Shown in pieces: positions 8,875 through 18,639 of a stretch of DNA of 64,000 nt. The position numbers and the translations under genes are program-made. How positions within the stretch are numbered: the first letter of the stretch is position 1; the number at the start of each line of letters is the position of its first letter. The DNA comes from Pachyseris speciosa (lineage: Eukaryota > Cnidaria > Anthozoa > Scleractinia > Pachyseridae), in assembly GCA_016490735.1 (NCBI GenBank), contig JAEMWC010000049.1, positions 808,501 through 872,500 of the forward strand. The letters are read 5' to 3'. The notes below the pieces were generated by a model that saw only the letters and a list, made by a program, of their open reading frames with translations, did not search any database and was not told where the DNA came from.

Positions 8875-8905
8875 TATTTATAAGAGCCAGACACGCCGTG
8901 ATTGG
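8875..8905 (-). promoter_or_regulatory. TATA and CCAAT promoter of gene W
   Basis: On the minus strand TATAAATA lies at 8882-8875, about 80 bases before the W start codon. An inverted CCAAT box (ATTGG on the plus strand at 8901-8905, in 'gtgattggtcagctcaac') lies about 20 bases further upstream. The same arrangement precedes W in fragment E (about 62985-63015). Confidence 0.6.
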
Positions 8906-8969
8906 TCAGCTCAACCGACGCCATGACCAAATAGGGGTAAGAAATGCTCAAGGACGGACATGCATTGGG

Positions 8970-9259
8970 CAAGGATTGGGGCTTAGGGTTGCGTGACACC
9001 CTTTGCTTGACACCCATGGAGTAGGGTTAGGGAATGGGGTTTATGGGTTGGGGTTAGGGGTGTCTTTTTTCATTGTTTTTTAATTAATTGTTTTTTTCAT
9101 TGTTTTTAATTAAGTATTTTTTTTCATTGTTTTTAATTAATTGTTTTTAATTAATATTGTACAATTAGGGTTAGGGCTTAACAAATTAGGGTTAGAGTCC
9201 CATGGGACCCAATGCTGCTCTGTGATTGGTTAGGGCCTGGATAGGCCAGGGTTACTACT
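8970..9259 (-). repeat. Right terminal inverted repeat of element A
   Basis: This is the reverse complement of the left repeat. It holds 'gggttgcgtgacaccctttg', TTAGGG-like units, the palindrome GTCCCATGGGAC (9197-9208), 'ctgtgattggttagggcc' and the terminal CCAGGGTTACTACT. It is almost identical to 63085-63404. An AT-rich TTAATTG/TTTTTCATTG stretch at 9065-9160 is internal to it. Confidence 0.85.
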
Positions 9260-9533
9260 GGGAGAGATTACTGATTGAGGGTTTTTTATTAAGTGGTTAA
9301 ATGCTAGTTACCAACCAATCATATTTCTTTTGCCTTCTCGACAGTTTTGACGCAAAGGATTGTATGAAACTTAAAAATTACGGTGAGATATGAGAGTCAT
9401 TCGCACTATGAATGAAACACATTCATGTAAAAAAGAACAACAACAACAACCATGCAACGTATACAATTCACGGGATATTTTTAATAACGGTAGTAATAAA
9501 AAAGAAATATGTTGTCACATTAAGTTTCTAACA

Positions 9534-10072
9534 TTAAGGGAAGCTAACAGCTTCTAAACATAACTCGCTGATTCTTTCCTGCGAAGGAGCATAACTTTCG
9601 TTATGTTCTTTTGAACTGTCAGTTACAAAAGCAGCCTGCGGCAATTCAAAGCTTTGTGCCTGAGAATGGTAATAAACAATGTTACTCATTTCTTGCTGCA
9701 GTCTTTGATTGTTCCACACATCAACATGACATTCTTTCATCCTCACGGCTAAATCCTCTTCAAGCGAAATATCTTTTTGCCTATTAACGTCAGTTGATGC
9801 AGTCATGAGGTTTTGAAAACATCGGCTCCATTCTTCTTTAAAAATGCGCTCCTTTTCAATTAAGTCTCTCTCCGACTGAATAAAAAGGCTTTTTACAAAC
9901 TGCCGCCATTCTTGCTGATATAGACGATCCAACTGTTTAAATTCATTCCTCATACGGCGCAATCTTTTCGTCTCTTCGCCAGCATGGTTTCTATGTGTTT
10001 CTTGTCTTTGTCCTTATTAATTTTTCTCCAGTTCAAGTATGCTGCGCGGCTTTTTGACTTTCCAGACTCCAT
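9534..10072 (-). pseudogene. Coiled-coil protein gene, frameshifted
   Basis: The start codon is at 10072 (M-E-S-G-K-S-K-S-R-A-A-Y). A basic N-terminal stretch is followed, after a frameshift near 9965, by a long helical region rich in E, Q, R and K (9962-9534). The upstream 10080-10260 matches 21085-21262, which precedes another coiled-coil start (M-E-S-D), so both belong to one repeated gene family with a shared promoter region. The 3' part matches 16815-16960. No enzymatic motif is seen. Confidence 0.5.
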
Positions 10073-10482
10073 GCCTCTTCTCTAATGAAACACGCGTTAT
10101 CAGGCTGTAGGAGAATGATAAATTGTCGTTAGATGTGTCATTTAAAAGGTAAAACACAAATATTCCAGGAATGCCAACATAGTCTTATTCCTTTGTTGCC
10201 ATGTGTAAAAATCCCACAATAGGGTTGTAATTAGTAGCTGAAGGGAGGAGATTTTATTATGAAGTAAAGATTGTTTCTTAGCAAGGTGTTCTACGATTGA
10301 TTCTAGACCTTAAAGTTGTATGCTTGATAATTTGTTGATTGGTAAAAGAAATCAGTTCACCGATTCTACTATCAAAATGTCTATGCTGATATATGTCTCG
10401 TTTTCTGTCGTACCAACACTCCCAATGTTTGTTTTGTCTACGAGAAACGAAAAGGAAAAAGAGTTTTTTCTTCAACAATGTT

Positions 10483-11009
10483 TCATTCATCATAGTATGT
10501 TACAGACCATAACTCCATAGCCTCCCCAAAAGTCAGTGGTTGGTTCTTGTGGATAAACAGTATATCGTCTGTAATAGAATCAAAATGAGTGTGCACACAC
10601 AAATTCGCCATCTGTGAGTGATAATGTAAACATTGCACATCAACTCCTACTACTGGTCTCTCCTGAAAAACAGAAATATATCTTACGTTGGTTGGTGTAT
10701 ACTAATTTCCTCTGTTGCGATATATGTCTTAGATTTAAAGAAAATAGACAAGTATATCAGACTCACCACCCCACGGACTCTGCAGCGTGGTAAACTTAAC
10801 AATTCTTGATGTAAGTTCCTCTTCTCTTCAGCCGCCATCTGCATCGTATGGCGTAGTATCTCCCATTGCATTTCCGTTGCATTTTCCTCTTGTAAAATAT
10901 CCCAGTAACTTTCAACTCTGTAGGATACGTCTAGTTTCTGTCTTTTAGGAGATGGTTCACTGTTAAAATGTTTCCCAGCTTCCCGTACAGTTTCTTGTTT
11001 GAAGGCCAT
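10483..11009 (-). CDS. Two-exon gene with basic nuclear-signal-like motif
   Basis: Exon 1 is 11009-10767 (81 codons, starting M-A-F-K-Q) and exon 2 is 10662-10483 (59 codons plus stop). They are joined in phase 0 across a 104-base intron with a GTGAGT donor and a TTTTTCAG acceptor. The product would be 140 aa. It has a basic S-P-K-R-Q-K-L-D motif resembling a nuclear localisation signal, a helical middle and a His/Cys-containing second exon (V-Q-C-L-H-Y-H-S-Q). Exon 1 and its donor recur at about 19180-19085. Exon 2, in decayed form, recurs near 735 and 13476. Both exons are open here, so this may be the intact member. No known family was recognised. Confidence 0.6.
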
Positions 11010-11239
11010 GTTTTTAACAAAAGGATTCTGCGATAACCAACAGCATCAATTTAGTCTATATGCGTTTTTAAATTGTTCAGCAGTGATTTAAGATTTTATA
11101 AGGTAAGGGATTTATAAAGGTTTCGTTATGTTAAGTGAAAAAAGGTTTCATAAATTCCTGCATGTAATTACACTCGATAATATTCTATTCAACAACGTTC
11201 CAGATTGAGGACGCTGTTTTCAAGGTTTCATATAACACC

Positions 11240-11870
11240 AGATGTATTCACGCACATACTCGAGGCTATGGGAAGACAACTTATGCTGTCATTGGCATAT
11301 ACAAGGAGGGAATAATGTCTGGATTCAATTTCGTGCTTTGGGATTATTTCGTGCTTTTACTTTAAAGTCAAACCGACTTTAATTTGTTTTTTCAGTTCAT
11401 AGGACAGTGTCGATGTCTGATAAGCTTTTTTTTTTTCGGAGTGTTGTTTTTGCCATAACTTACTAGGCAATACACTGTGTTTGTGGAATAATGTATAATG
11501 AATAATGAATAATGAAGTTTTGCAGAATCTAACACTGTAAACACCAGTCAAGCCTATCATTATTGTAAAAAAAAAGCGCAAACATTGAAAATATTTGTTT
11601 CTCTTTCTTGAACATTATCGTTCAGACAATGATAAAACAAACTGTGTGTTTCCTAGAATTGACCAAAAGACAAGCTGGGCCAGGGATTAAATATAAACAC
11701 AAACATTGGAGAGTTAGCTGCAGGAATATGAAGATTAAGGTGAAAAATTGTGAAATTATGTAACTCCTGAGACAATATGTCAAATGAATGTAACAGGACT
11801 CTGTAGAGCGTTGTGTTTAACTGGTTATGAGCTTTCGTGAGATTTTGTGGTAGTGACAACTACCGTTTTT
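11240..11870. repeat. Dispersed repeat R, copy 2
   Basis: This matches 1290-1896 and 21265-21640. Here it runs without a break into the RING gene at 11817-12482, showing that the repeat is the 3' flank of that gene family. It includes an 'aatgtataatgaataatgaa' slippage expansion absent from the other copies. Confidence 0.75.
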
Positions 11871-12482
11871 TCTTGTTTGTTGTTCGCGCATTCGTCGGGG
11901 TAAATAAGGCATCCGGTAAGCATTCCAAGCTCGCTCGTTTGCTGGAGCAACTGCAGCTATGGCTAAGACTTGACGGCAATGTGGACACTTTACAGGTTGT
12001 GACAACAGGATCCGTACAGTATAGTCAAACATACATTTCTTGTGAATGTTGACACCAGCAATCGTATCGTATGGGCTTGTCATTCCGTATTCTACAGAAT
12101 CCGTCTCTCCAACGTTTTGTTTCATGTAAACAAATGATGCATTGCATTGAAGACATCTTGTAGAGCTTCGGCTTAGCTTGTTTAACTGCAACTCAAAACG
12201 TTTGTGATTTTCTGCTGTCATCCGCTCTATTTGCTCTTTCACATCATCGTCCATTTCATTCTTATCCACTTCTTGTTGATTTTCTCCGTCAATTTGCTGC
12301 ATCAACTCATCCAAGTCTTGTTGGAAATGGTTTTCTTTCTCCTCCTTTAAACGTTTCATTTCTTCCCTCTTCAGTTTCTTATATTTCGCATTCTTTTCTA
12401 GCATCATTTTATATTTTTCAGGGTGATTTCTCCGATAATTCCTTGTATATTCGCATCGTTTTCTTGCATCAGTGTAAGGCAT
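11817..12482 (-). CDS. Coiled-coil RING-finger-like protein, 221 aa
   Basis: This is an uninterrupted frame starting M-P-Y-T-D-A-R-K-R. Residues 8-45 are basic (Y-T-R-N-Y-R-R-N-H-P-E-K-Y). Residues 30-110 form a charged coiled coil. Residues 120-180 carry C-L-Q-C, V-N-I-H-K-K-C and C-P-H-C, the spacing of a RING-like zinc finger, though the third Cys pair seen in relatives (C-C-G-V) is A-G-V here. Relatives lie at 21701-21928, 50703-50915 and 55356-55565, the last two inside element B. A ubiquitin-ligase-type or nucleic-acid-binding role is possible but unproven. The last 40 residues overlap repeat R and may not be original. Confidence 0.6.
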   Translation of the reverse strand: MPYTDARKRCEYTRNYRRNHPEKYKMMLEKNAKYKKLKREEMKRLKEEKENHFQQDLDELMQQIDGENQQEVDKNEMDDDVKEQIERMTAENHKRFELQLNKLSRSSTRCLQCNASFVYMKQNVGETDSVEYGMTSPYDTIAGVNIHKKCMFDYTVRILLSQPVKCPHCRQVLAIAAVAPANERAWNAYRMPYLPRRMREQQTRKNGSCHYHKISRKLITS

Positions 12483-12589
12483 TGCTATTCTTTTCTTCTC
12501 GTAGAGGATGAATTTTGACGATTAAACTCTTTGCGTTGTTACCCTTTTTAAACTAAAACAATACCAACATAATTAGAATGGAAGAATAA

Positions 12590-12960
12590 ACAATGGATGA
12601 GTTCCTTTGCATAATAACGGTGGATGTATTCCTTTACATCACAGAGAGCAGATGAATTCCTGTGCATAATAACGGTGGATGTATTCCTTTACATAACAGA
12701 GAGCGAATGAATTCCTTTGGATAATATCCAAAACGGTGGATGTATTCCTTTACATCACAGAGAGTGGATGAATTCCTTTGGATAATAACGGTGGATGTAT
12801 TCCTTTACATCACCGAGAGCGGATGAATTCCTTTGGATAATAACGGTGGATGTATTCCTTTACATCACAGAGAGTGGATGAATTGCTTTGCATAATAATA
12901 ACTGGATGTATTCCTTTACATAAGAGAGAGCGGATGGATTCCTTCGCATACTAACAGTGT
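12590..12960. repeat. Minisatellite, about 55-bp unit, 6-7 copies
   Basis: This is the same unit as 60-215 ('ggtggatgtattcctttaca' alternating with 'ggatgaattcctttgg'), expanded. The flanks 12523-12590 and 12960-13590 match 1-60 and 216-850. It lies just upstream (in gene orientation) of the RING gene start at 12482. Confidence 0.85.
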
Positions 12961-13399
12961 TTCAGGCTATCCTTCTGGTGAACGTGGTGGTGCTGAATAC
13001 AATGCAATTTTTCCAACTTTTTCCTTGTTTCACTGTTTCCTCTATCTTGTCCTTTCACTTCCATCAGCGCTTTCATGATCCATTTCGAGTGTCAGAAATG
13101 ATTATTCCATTTTTTTCAAAATATATTTTGTAGTTGATTTTCTTTTAGATCCTATGGGTCACTTTTGTTCTCTTCACAAGCTCTTTCTCAAATTAAACTA
13201 AGGAACAGTAAATCCTCTCGTGATATTCCTCCCACCATAAACTGAGCTACCTTATATAGCTATCTCAGGGGGTTCATAAAACAAAGCAAGGCAAGCAGTA
13301 AAGTGATGAAAAGCTGAAAATAGCAAATGAAGGCAAACAAATAATATTGAAAAGATGATAAAAACAACTGTAAATTAAAGGTTACAGGTGTTAACAATG

Positions 13400-13942
13400 A
13401 ATTGAAGAAAAAAACATTTTCCAAATTTAAGTGAAAAATGTAAACATTCCACATGAACTTCTACAATTGGTCTCTCCTGAAAAAAAAATGTATACCGGTA
13501 ACTTGCATTGCTCTGTCCATGTTTTCATGTTCCATGGTTTCCTTGTGTGCTAGAAAAAGTTTGAGAGTTGACAGAGAAGTACTTACAAAATTCGCATCTG
13601 GTTTTGTCACATGTGAAACTGTCCGCTGTGGATACTAAATTTGACTGAAGCGAGCTATTGCTATTGCTGGTTTGTTGTTTAATAAAACTTGTCACTTGGT
13701 GGCCAAATTTATTGCAACCAGATTTGGTGTTAGTATTTGCTGTCCAAGTCTTCGACAAACTAGTGCTCCCACAGGCTGAACTCCCAGCCTAACGTGATAA
13801 TAGTCCATAATGCATCGTTTGTTCGTGAAATGGGGTTGACATAAAGGTCTTTTGTGTGAAAAACACAGAACAAGAACTGCGAAAAGGAAAAGATGCATTC
13901 TTTATAGCCCTCATGGTAGCTGTAACATTTGGTACACAGCAA
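13400..13942 (-). pseudogene. Decayed relative of the two-exon gene; uncertain
   Basis: On the minus strand a GTAAGT donor (intron about 13586-13477) and a pyrimidine-rich AG acceptor flank an intron, followed by codons for ERPIVEV, as in exon 2 of the gene at 10483. The upstream frames (13942-13525) contain a hydrophobic start and a Cys-rich stretch (C-D-K-T-R-C-E-F-C), but the reading frame does not stay open through the junction in phase. Read as a degenerate gene copy of unknown function. Confidence 0.35.
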
Positions 13943-13959
13943 CTGAAAAACTTGTTGGC

Positions 13960-14290
13960 ATAAAACGACTAAAGCAGGTGTTTGATCCTGAGGTGATAGA
14001 AAAGGTATATTAAATGTAACTTACCATGATTTACAAGGTATAGAGGGCAAAGTGAGGCAAAGGTGTGGTAGTAACACCTTTTACATTGCGGCATACTAGT
14101 ATGTGTTCATTTGAATTATACTTGTTTCTGCCTTCCCCTTCCTTCCTGCATACTAAATTGGATTTCCGCAGTCTAAAACAATTTGGATTTCCTGCACACT
14201 AATTTGGATTTCCGCACTCGAGCAATTTGGATTTCCTGCATACTAATAAGTGGATAGCCATACTAATGAGCGTCACTCCAGTACAACAGC
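13960..14290. other. Non-coding stretch with short direct repeats
   Basis: From 14150 to 14250 the motif 'atttggatttcc(t)gca' repeats about four times, with 'tactaa' in between. Nothing else was recognised. Confidence 0.4.
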
Positions 14291-14298
14291 AACCATAG

Positions 14299-14716
14299 AT
14301 GGTCTCTTTTAACCCTGATTGGCTCATAAAGAATCTATTATGTGTTCAAAATAAAGTGGATAGATTTCGAAAGCGCTATCTTTCTTGCAATCACTTTGCT
14401 AGGAGAAAAACGTTTTGCTATCTAAACAGAAAGCATTTATCCAACACGAGCGCAATACCCACGCCGATACGAAGGTTTTGAAATGTGTGACAACAGATTA
14501 AACAGTCTAGAAAGTCCTAAAGCCTTTCACAGGCTAAGATACAGAGAATGGATGCGCAAGGTGTGGGAATCGTAGAAGTTTTATGTCCAAAGAATGAAAG
14601 AAGACTCCCCAGACAACCCGCACAGTAAGTTTAGAGAAGGAAGATATGCTGCATCAGGCGTATTAACAAGTATGCAAGTGAAGAAAGGCACCACCCTGAA
14701 AGGTGCCGAGTGTTAA
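14299..14716 (+). pseudogene. Two adjacent uncharacterised frames, one with an in-frame stop
   Basis: Frame 14299-14481 (60 aa, Lys/Arg-rich) is followed at once by frame 14483-14716 (starting M-C-D-N-R-L). The second has one in-frame TAG but otherwise reads as plausible protein (H-R-L-R-Y-R-E-W-M, then S-K-F-R-E-G-R-Y-A-A-S-G). No family was recognised. They may be fragments of one gene. Confidence 0.25.
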
Positions 14717-14919
14717 AGTCACACGTACCTTTTCACCGTTATGTGATCACTCTAGAAGAAGATGAAGAGATAGAAGAAGATGAAGAGATAGAAAAAGATA
14801 AGCAGTTACCTTCTTATTCTAGAACATTTGTAGAAGATGCGCACAGATCAAAATGCATCAGCATGCTTAACAATAAAATGAACCTTAGCGCTTCCTTATT
14901 GTTCTATGTGAATTAAACA

Positions 14920-15640
14920 AGTTGTTACACTAATTACTTACATTACTTACATGCTAACTTACATGCTGTAGCAAACATACGGTTAACGTACTATTTAACA
15001 TGATGCAATGATTTACATTTGATGTACTGGGCGTGCTTACTACTCTTCATTAACTTGCATTGCTTATTTACACATTGTACACTAACTTGCATGAAATAAT
15101 AATTATATGATGCTGACTAATTATTTTATCTACATAAATCTTAAAACAAAAATTATTTGGGCCCACAGTAATTGGCGTCAGCTGTTGTGGACACCCTGCC
15201 TTAACCCAGTATTTATTTATTTTTTGTGTACGTCGTCATGTTTTGTTAATAGTTTATTTAGAAGGGAAAGTTTAATAAAAAAAAGTCTAAACCAGCTACC
15301 GTTTCGAACACAAAGTCCTCATTCAGGTACAAAAAAGCATATCGTTCAAAGATTGTAATGTGAGAGGAAAATATCTATCATAGATTGTAATGTGAGAGGA
15401 AAATATCTATCGTAGGATGAGTATTTTGCGTTCTACAGGTCCAACTATATATAGTCTTGCAACTAAGAATAAAAAGTAGAAATGTATGCGAAGAGAAGGG
15501 TGGGACTTCAAGCCTCAAACATTAATTGGCGGTAAAAAGTGAATTTATTTCATCTTTGGTAGACCAGCCACTTTTATTATAAAATTTCACTCTAAGTTAA
15601 GTTTTCACTAAGAAAAAACTTTTTTATTGCATTGGTTATT
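14920..15640. other. AT-rich stretch, no gene seen
   Basis: The sequence is rich in TTACAT/ACTTACAT motifs (14930-15100) and has a direct repeat 'gattgtaatgtgagaggaaa' at about 15350 and 15380. No open frame looks coding. Confidence 0.4.
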
Positions 15641-15658
15641 ACTTTCATTGCGTGTGGT

Positions 15659-15674
15659 GGCTCCTAAAGGAGCC
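15659..15674 (-). terminator. Histone-type 3' stem-loop-like hairpin
   Basis: Read on the minus strand, GGCTCCTTTAGGAGCC forms a perfect 6-bp stem with a TTTA loop. It is preceded by AAAC and followed by ACCACACGC and a purine-rich CAATGAAAG. This resembles the metazoan replication-dependent histone mRNA 3' end (stem-loop, ACCA, then a purine-rich downstream element). No histone coding sequence was found next to it. The copies at about 38025, 38665 and 39295 have lost the stem. Confidence 0.4.
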
Positions 15675-15876
15675 GTTTGTTTTACCTACAGCATCCTGTA
15701 GGATTTACTGGGACAGACTGAGTTTCCTCCGTTTCAAGAAGTCGTGGTAACTCCTTGAAAAAGGATATGCTGTGATAAACCGATATCTCGTTCCACAGCT
15801 TGGCTGCCAGGAGTACTAAATGCATATTTCTTTCGTGGGAAAACCCCACCGCTTGAAACCAATCACTCTTGTCATT

Positions 15877-16104
15877 TTAAAGACGTACATGAAATAGTTT
15901 CCATGCCCATCTTGATTTTGTAGTTGCTTCGTTCATCCCAGTCATCTTGGTCAAACGAGCCAGACAACTTGTTAAATTCAAGTTTCTCTTAAACTTGGAT
16001 GCGCGTAAATTAGTTTCCAGATTAATATGTGTGATGTTGATGTGCTCAGCTTGTTCTTTGTCGAGTATCACATTGTGGTTTTCAAAGGAAGACGCAAAAG
16101 CCAT
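15877..16104 (-). CDS. Uncharacterised 75-aa repeat-borne frame
   Basis: This starts M-A-F-A-S-S-F-E-N-H and contains H-I-N-I-T-H-I-N-L-E-T-N and a Leu/Lys-rich helix. The same coding stretch occurs in two tandem, decayed copies at about 36880-37190, and the flanking 15640-15870 is shared with 36640-36800 and with the tandem units at 37330-39660. Its spread marks it as part of a repeat, perhaps with a short protein. Function unknown. Confidence 0.35.
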   Translation of the reverse strand: MAFASSFENHNVILDKEQAEHINITHINLETNLRASKFKRNLNLTSCLARLTKMTGMNEATTKSRWAWKLFHVRL

Positions 16105-16519
16105 CTCGATAGTGAAGCAGTAACGCTTATAACTGTCTGGAAGAAAATAGAAATATTCCTGAATACAATATTAATACAGTAGAATGTTACAAACACTCAA
16201 GAAGGGAACTAACAATACAAGGCCAAAACCAGTTAAGAGAAATTAAACCGGTTGCTATTAAATTTTGGTCTCCACTCTAGTGCTCAAGAAATGAGGCTAG
16301 GTTGGAGAACAACCCATCTATCAGCTCATTTTGTTCAGTGATCTGTTTCTGCAGCATTAGCTCCGTGTAGTTTCTTATATGGCAATCGTCCATGTGAGCC
16401 ATTATGTTTGTGCTCAGGAGGACTTTGGAAGAGACAGATCTCGCTCAACTTCTCGCATTGCTTAATATAATATTAAAATGGCTAGATACAGACACTTAAA
16501 AAACAGGTGTGAAGCTGTC

Positions 16520-16807
16520 CTAGTTTAAAGGTTTTGTGTGTGAAGGGCGAGAAGACTGTTCTGGGCGTTCCCAAGGTGGAGAGGAACGTGGCCTAGAAGG
16601 GAAACATATGCATGGATCACGTTGCTGATTTGACGCTGTCGACATACCACCATAATTAACATGACCTGGTTTAGAACAAAAATCACAAATCGGGCTGGGC
16701 GTGTGGCTGTGGTGCATTACTATGATTGTTGCCCTGCGAAGTCCCCGGTGCACTATTTGAGTGATACCGTGTTTTGTGTTTGTAGTAAAAAAGGGAATAA
16801 GCGTCAT
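16520..16807 (-). CDS. Zinc-knuckle protein, copy 1
   Basis: This is a 95-aa frame (M-T-L-I-P-F-F) with the CCHC-type start C-D-F-C-S-K-P-G-H followed by V-N-Y-G-G, where the last Cys is lost. Such knuckles bind single-stranded nucleic acid in Gag proteins and cellular factors. The tail is Pro/Ser/Arg-rich. Copy 2 at 17461-17775 keeps the fourth ligand. No other domain or neighbour clarifies the role. Confidence 0.4.
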   Translation of the reverse strand: MTLIPFFTTNTKHGITQIVHRGLRRATIIVMHHSHTPSPICDFCSKPGHVNYGGMSTASNQQRDPCICFPSRPRSSPPWERPEQSSRPSHTKPLN

Positions 16808-17460
16808 TACAATAAGTTTCTAACATTAAGGGAAGCTATAAGCTTCTAAACATGGCTGAAAGATCATTTCTTGAGAAGGATCAGTACATTCATAATGGTC
16901 CTTGGAAATGCCAGTTACAAAAGTGCCTTGCAGTATAATGAAAACTTTCCACAGGTTGATGGTAAAAAAATAATTTCACTGATTTCTTCCTGTTCCTGAT
17001 TGTGTAGGGTGTAACTCCTGAATGCAATATTAATACAGTAGAATGTCACACACACACACACAAGAAGGGAACTAGCAATACAACGCTAAAACCAGTTAAG
17101 AGAAATTAAACCTGTTGGAATTAAATTTTGGTCTCCACTCTACTGCTCAAGAAATGAGGCTAGATTGGCGAACAACCCATCTATCAACTCATGTTGTTGA
17201 GCGATTCGTTTCTGCAGTATCAGCTCCATCCGGTGTCTTATGTGGCGATTGTCCATGTTTAGGTTCAACGATGCTAGAGGTGGTATATCAAATACTTGAT
17301 GAGTGAAATTTACTGGAAAGAGGAATGAACACTGCCATGTATTCTGGGCATTAATTTATCAATGCCAGTTATATTAGCGAAGCATTACAAGGGACATAGT
17401 ATAGGGAAAGCGAAGCCATGAGATATTAGTAGCTACTGTTAGTACGTTAGGTGGGCTCTT

Positions 17461-17775
17461 TTAGAACCAGCAATGGTCTGAATAAATTCCACAGGTGCGA
17501 AGCTGTCCTAGTTTAAAGATTTTTTGTGTTAAGGACGAGAAGACCGTTCTGGGCATTCCTGGGTGGAGGAGAACGTGGCCTAGAGGGAAAACGTATGCAT
17601 CAATCGTGTTGCTGATTTGACGCTGGCGACATACCACCATAACATGACCTGGTTTAGAACAAAAATAACAAATCAGGCCGGCCGCGTGGCTGTGGTGCAT
17701 TACTATGCGAAGTCCCTGGTGCACTATTTTAGTGATAGCGTGTTTGTCTGATAGTAAAAAAGGAATAAGCGTCAT
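17461..17775 (-). CDS. Zinc-knuckle protein, copy 2
   Basis: This is a 104-aa frame starting M-T-L-I-P-F-L with a complete CCHC knuckle (C-Y-F-C-S-K-P-G-H-V-M-V-V-C). It is a tandem copy of 16520-16807, with small indels before the knuckle and a different C-terminal tail. It is the better preserved of the two and may be the source of any real product. Confidence 0.4.
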   Translation of the reverse strand: MTLIPFLLSDKHAITKIVHQGLRIVMHHSHAAGLICYFCSKPGHVMVVCRQRQISNTIDAYVFPLGHVLLHPGMPRTVFSSLTQKIFKLGQLRTCGIYSDHCWF

Positions 17776-18086
17776 TACAATAAGTTTCTAACATTAAGGG
17801 AAGCTATAAGCTTCTAAACATGGCTGAAAGATCATTTTTTGAGAAGAATCAGTACTTTCGTAATGGTCCTTGAAAATGCCAGTTACAAAAGTGGCTTGCG
17901 GTAATGAAAACTTTCTTTCACAGGTTGATGGTAAAAAATAATTTCACTAATTTCTTCCTGTTCCTGATTGTTTATCGTCGCAACTTGACATTCCTGCATC
18001 CTCCGACTGAAATCTTCTTCCGATAAAAGATCTTCCGGCATGCTTTCATCCCTTGTTTTAGTTACGAGATGATGGTAACATAACTC

Positions 18087-18272
18087 CTATTGCTCTCTAA
18101 AAATACGCTCCTTTTCAGTGAACGGTATACAGATGCTGTAATCAATCATACATCTCTTATGTATGTTTACCCACAACAAGGGTATTGAATTGGTCTGTTG
18201 TGCGTATTCTGTGAAATCCATTGCGCCACCATTTGGCTTTGTATAAGCAAATAATGCATTCGCTAGAGACAT
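18087..18272 (-). pseudogene. Remnant of the RING-like gene family
   Basis: The sequence V-N-I-H-K-R-C-M-I-D-Y-S-I-C-I matches the middle of the RING-like proteins (V-N-I-H-K-K-C-M-F-D-Y-T-V-R-I at 12482-11817). The first and last Cys pairs are missing, so no zinc finger could form. The sequence then joins a coiled-coil-like stretch. Confidence 0.5.
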
Positions 18273-18639
18273 CTTGAAGAGCTTTCATCATCTAACTTGC
18301 TGGACTTGAGTCTCAAAATGTTTGTGATTTGACTGATGTCACGATGAACAAATGTGGATAAATATCAACGCTTTTGAAATGCTTGACAGTCAATCAAATG
18401 TGAATAAACACCAACACTTTCTAAAACGCTTACATGTTAACAAAAGTTAAAGTGAAAACATTGTCTTCAGATGTGTTTATGAATAATATAGTAATAATAA
18501 TAATCTTTTTGCTTTTGTCAATGTATACAATTTGTTATTATAATGTAGATAATTTACAAAATATGTTAATCTAAACTGAACAAAAACAATGGGCAAGGTA
18601 GGAAGTATATATATTAAAAAAAGAACAAACCTGTTTATA

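Larger units (their letters stand above)
1897..9259. mobile_element. Element A: deleted Polinton/adintovirus-like element
   Basis: The element starts AGTAGTAACCCTGG and ends in the reverse complement (CCAGGGTTACTACT), with several hundred bases of inverted repeat at each end. It carries, left to right, a polymerase fragment (-), a coiled-coil gene (-), X (+), Y (+), SLOG/nuclease (-), Z (-) and W (-). Polintons are known for long terminal inverted repeats starting AG and protein-primed PolB. Compared with element B and fragment E it lacks the polymerase N-terminal part and the basic/PLA2 genes. The 6 bp on either side (ttcgtt and gggaga) do not match, so a target-site duplication is not visible and one flank may have been rearranged. 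Confidence 0.8.
16180..17960. repeat. Tandem duplication of an about 870-bp unit
   Basis: Unit 1 (about 16180-17000) and unit 2 (about 17030-17960) share 'agagaaattaaacc', 'aattttggtctccactct', the zinc-knuckle frame and the motif 'taagtttctaacattaaggg'. The 3' part of the unit also matches 9515-9640, tying this to the coiled-coil gene family there. Confidence 0.7.

Noticed and set aside
1897..9265. Target-site duplication around element A
   Set aside because: Neither the 6 bases at each side (ttcgtt, gggaga) nor shorter words match.
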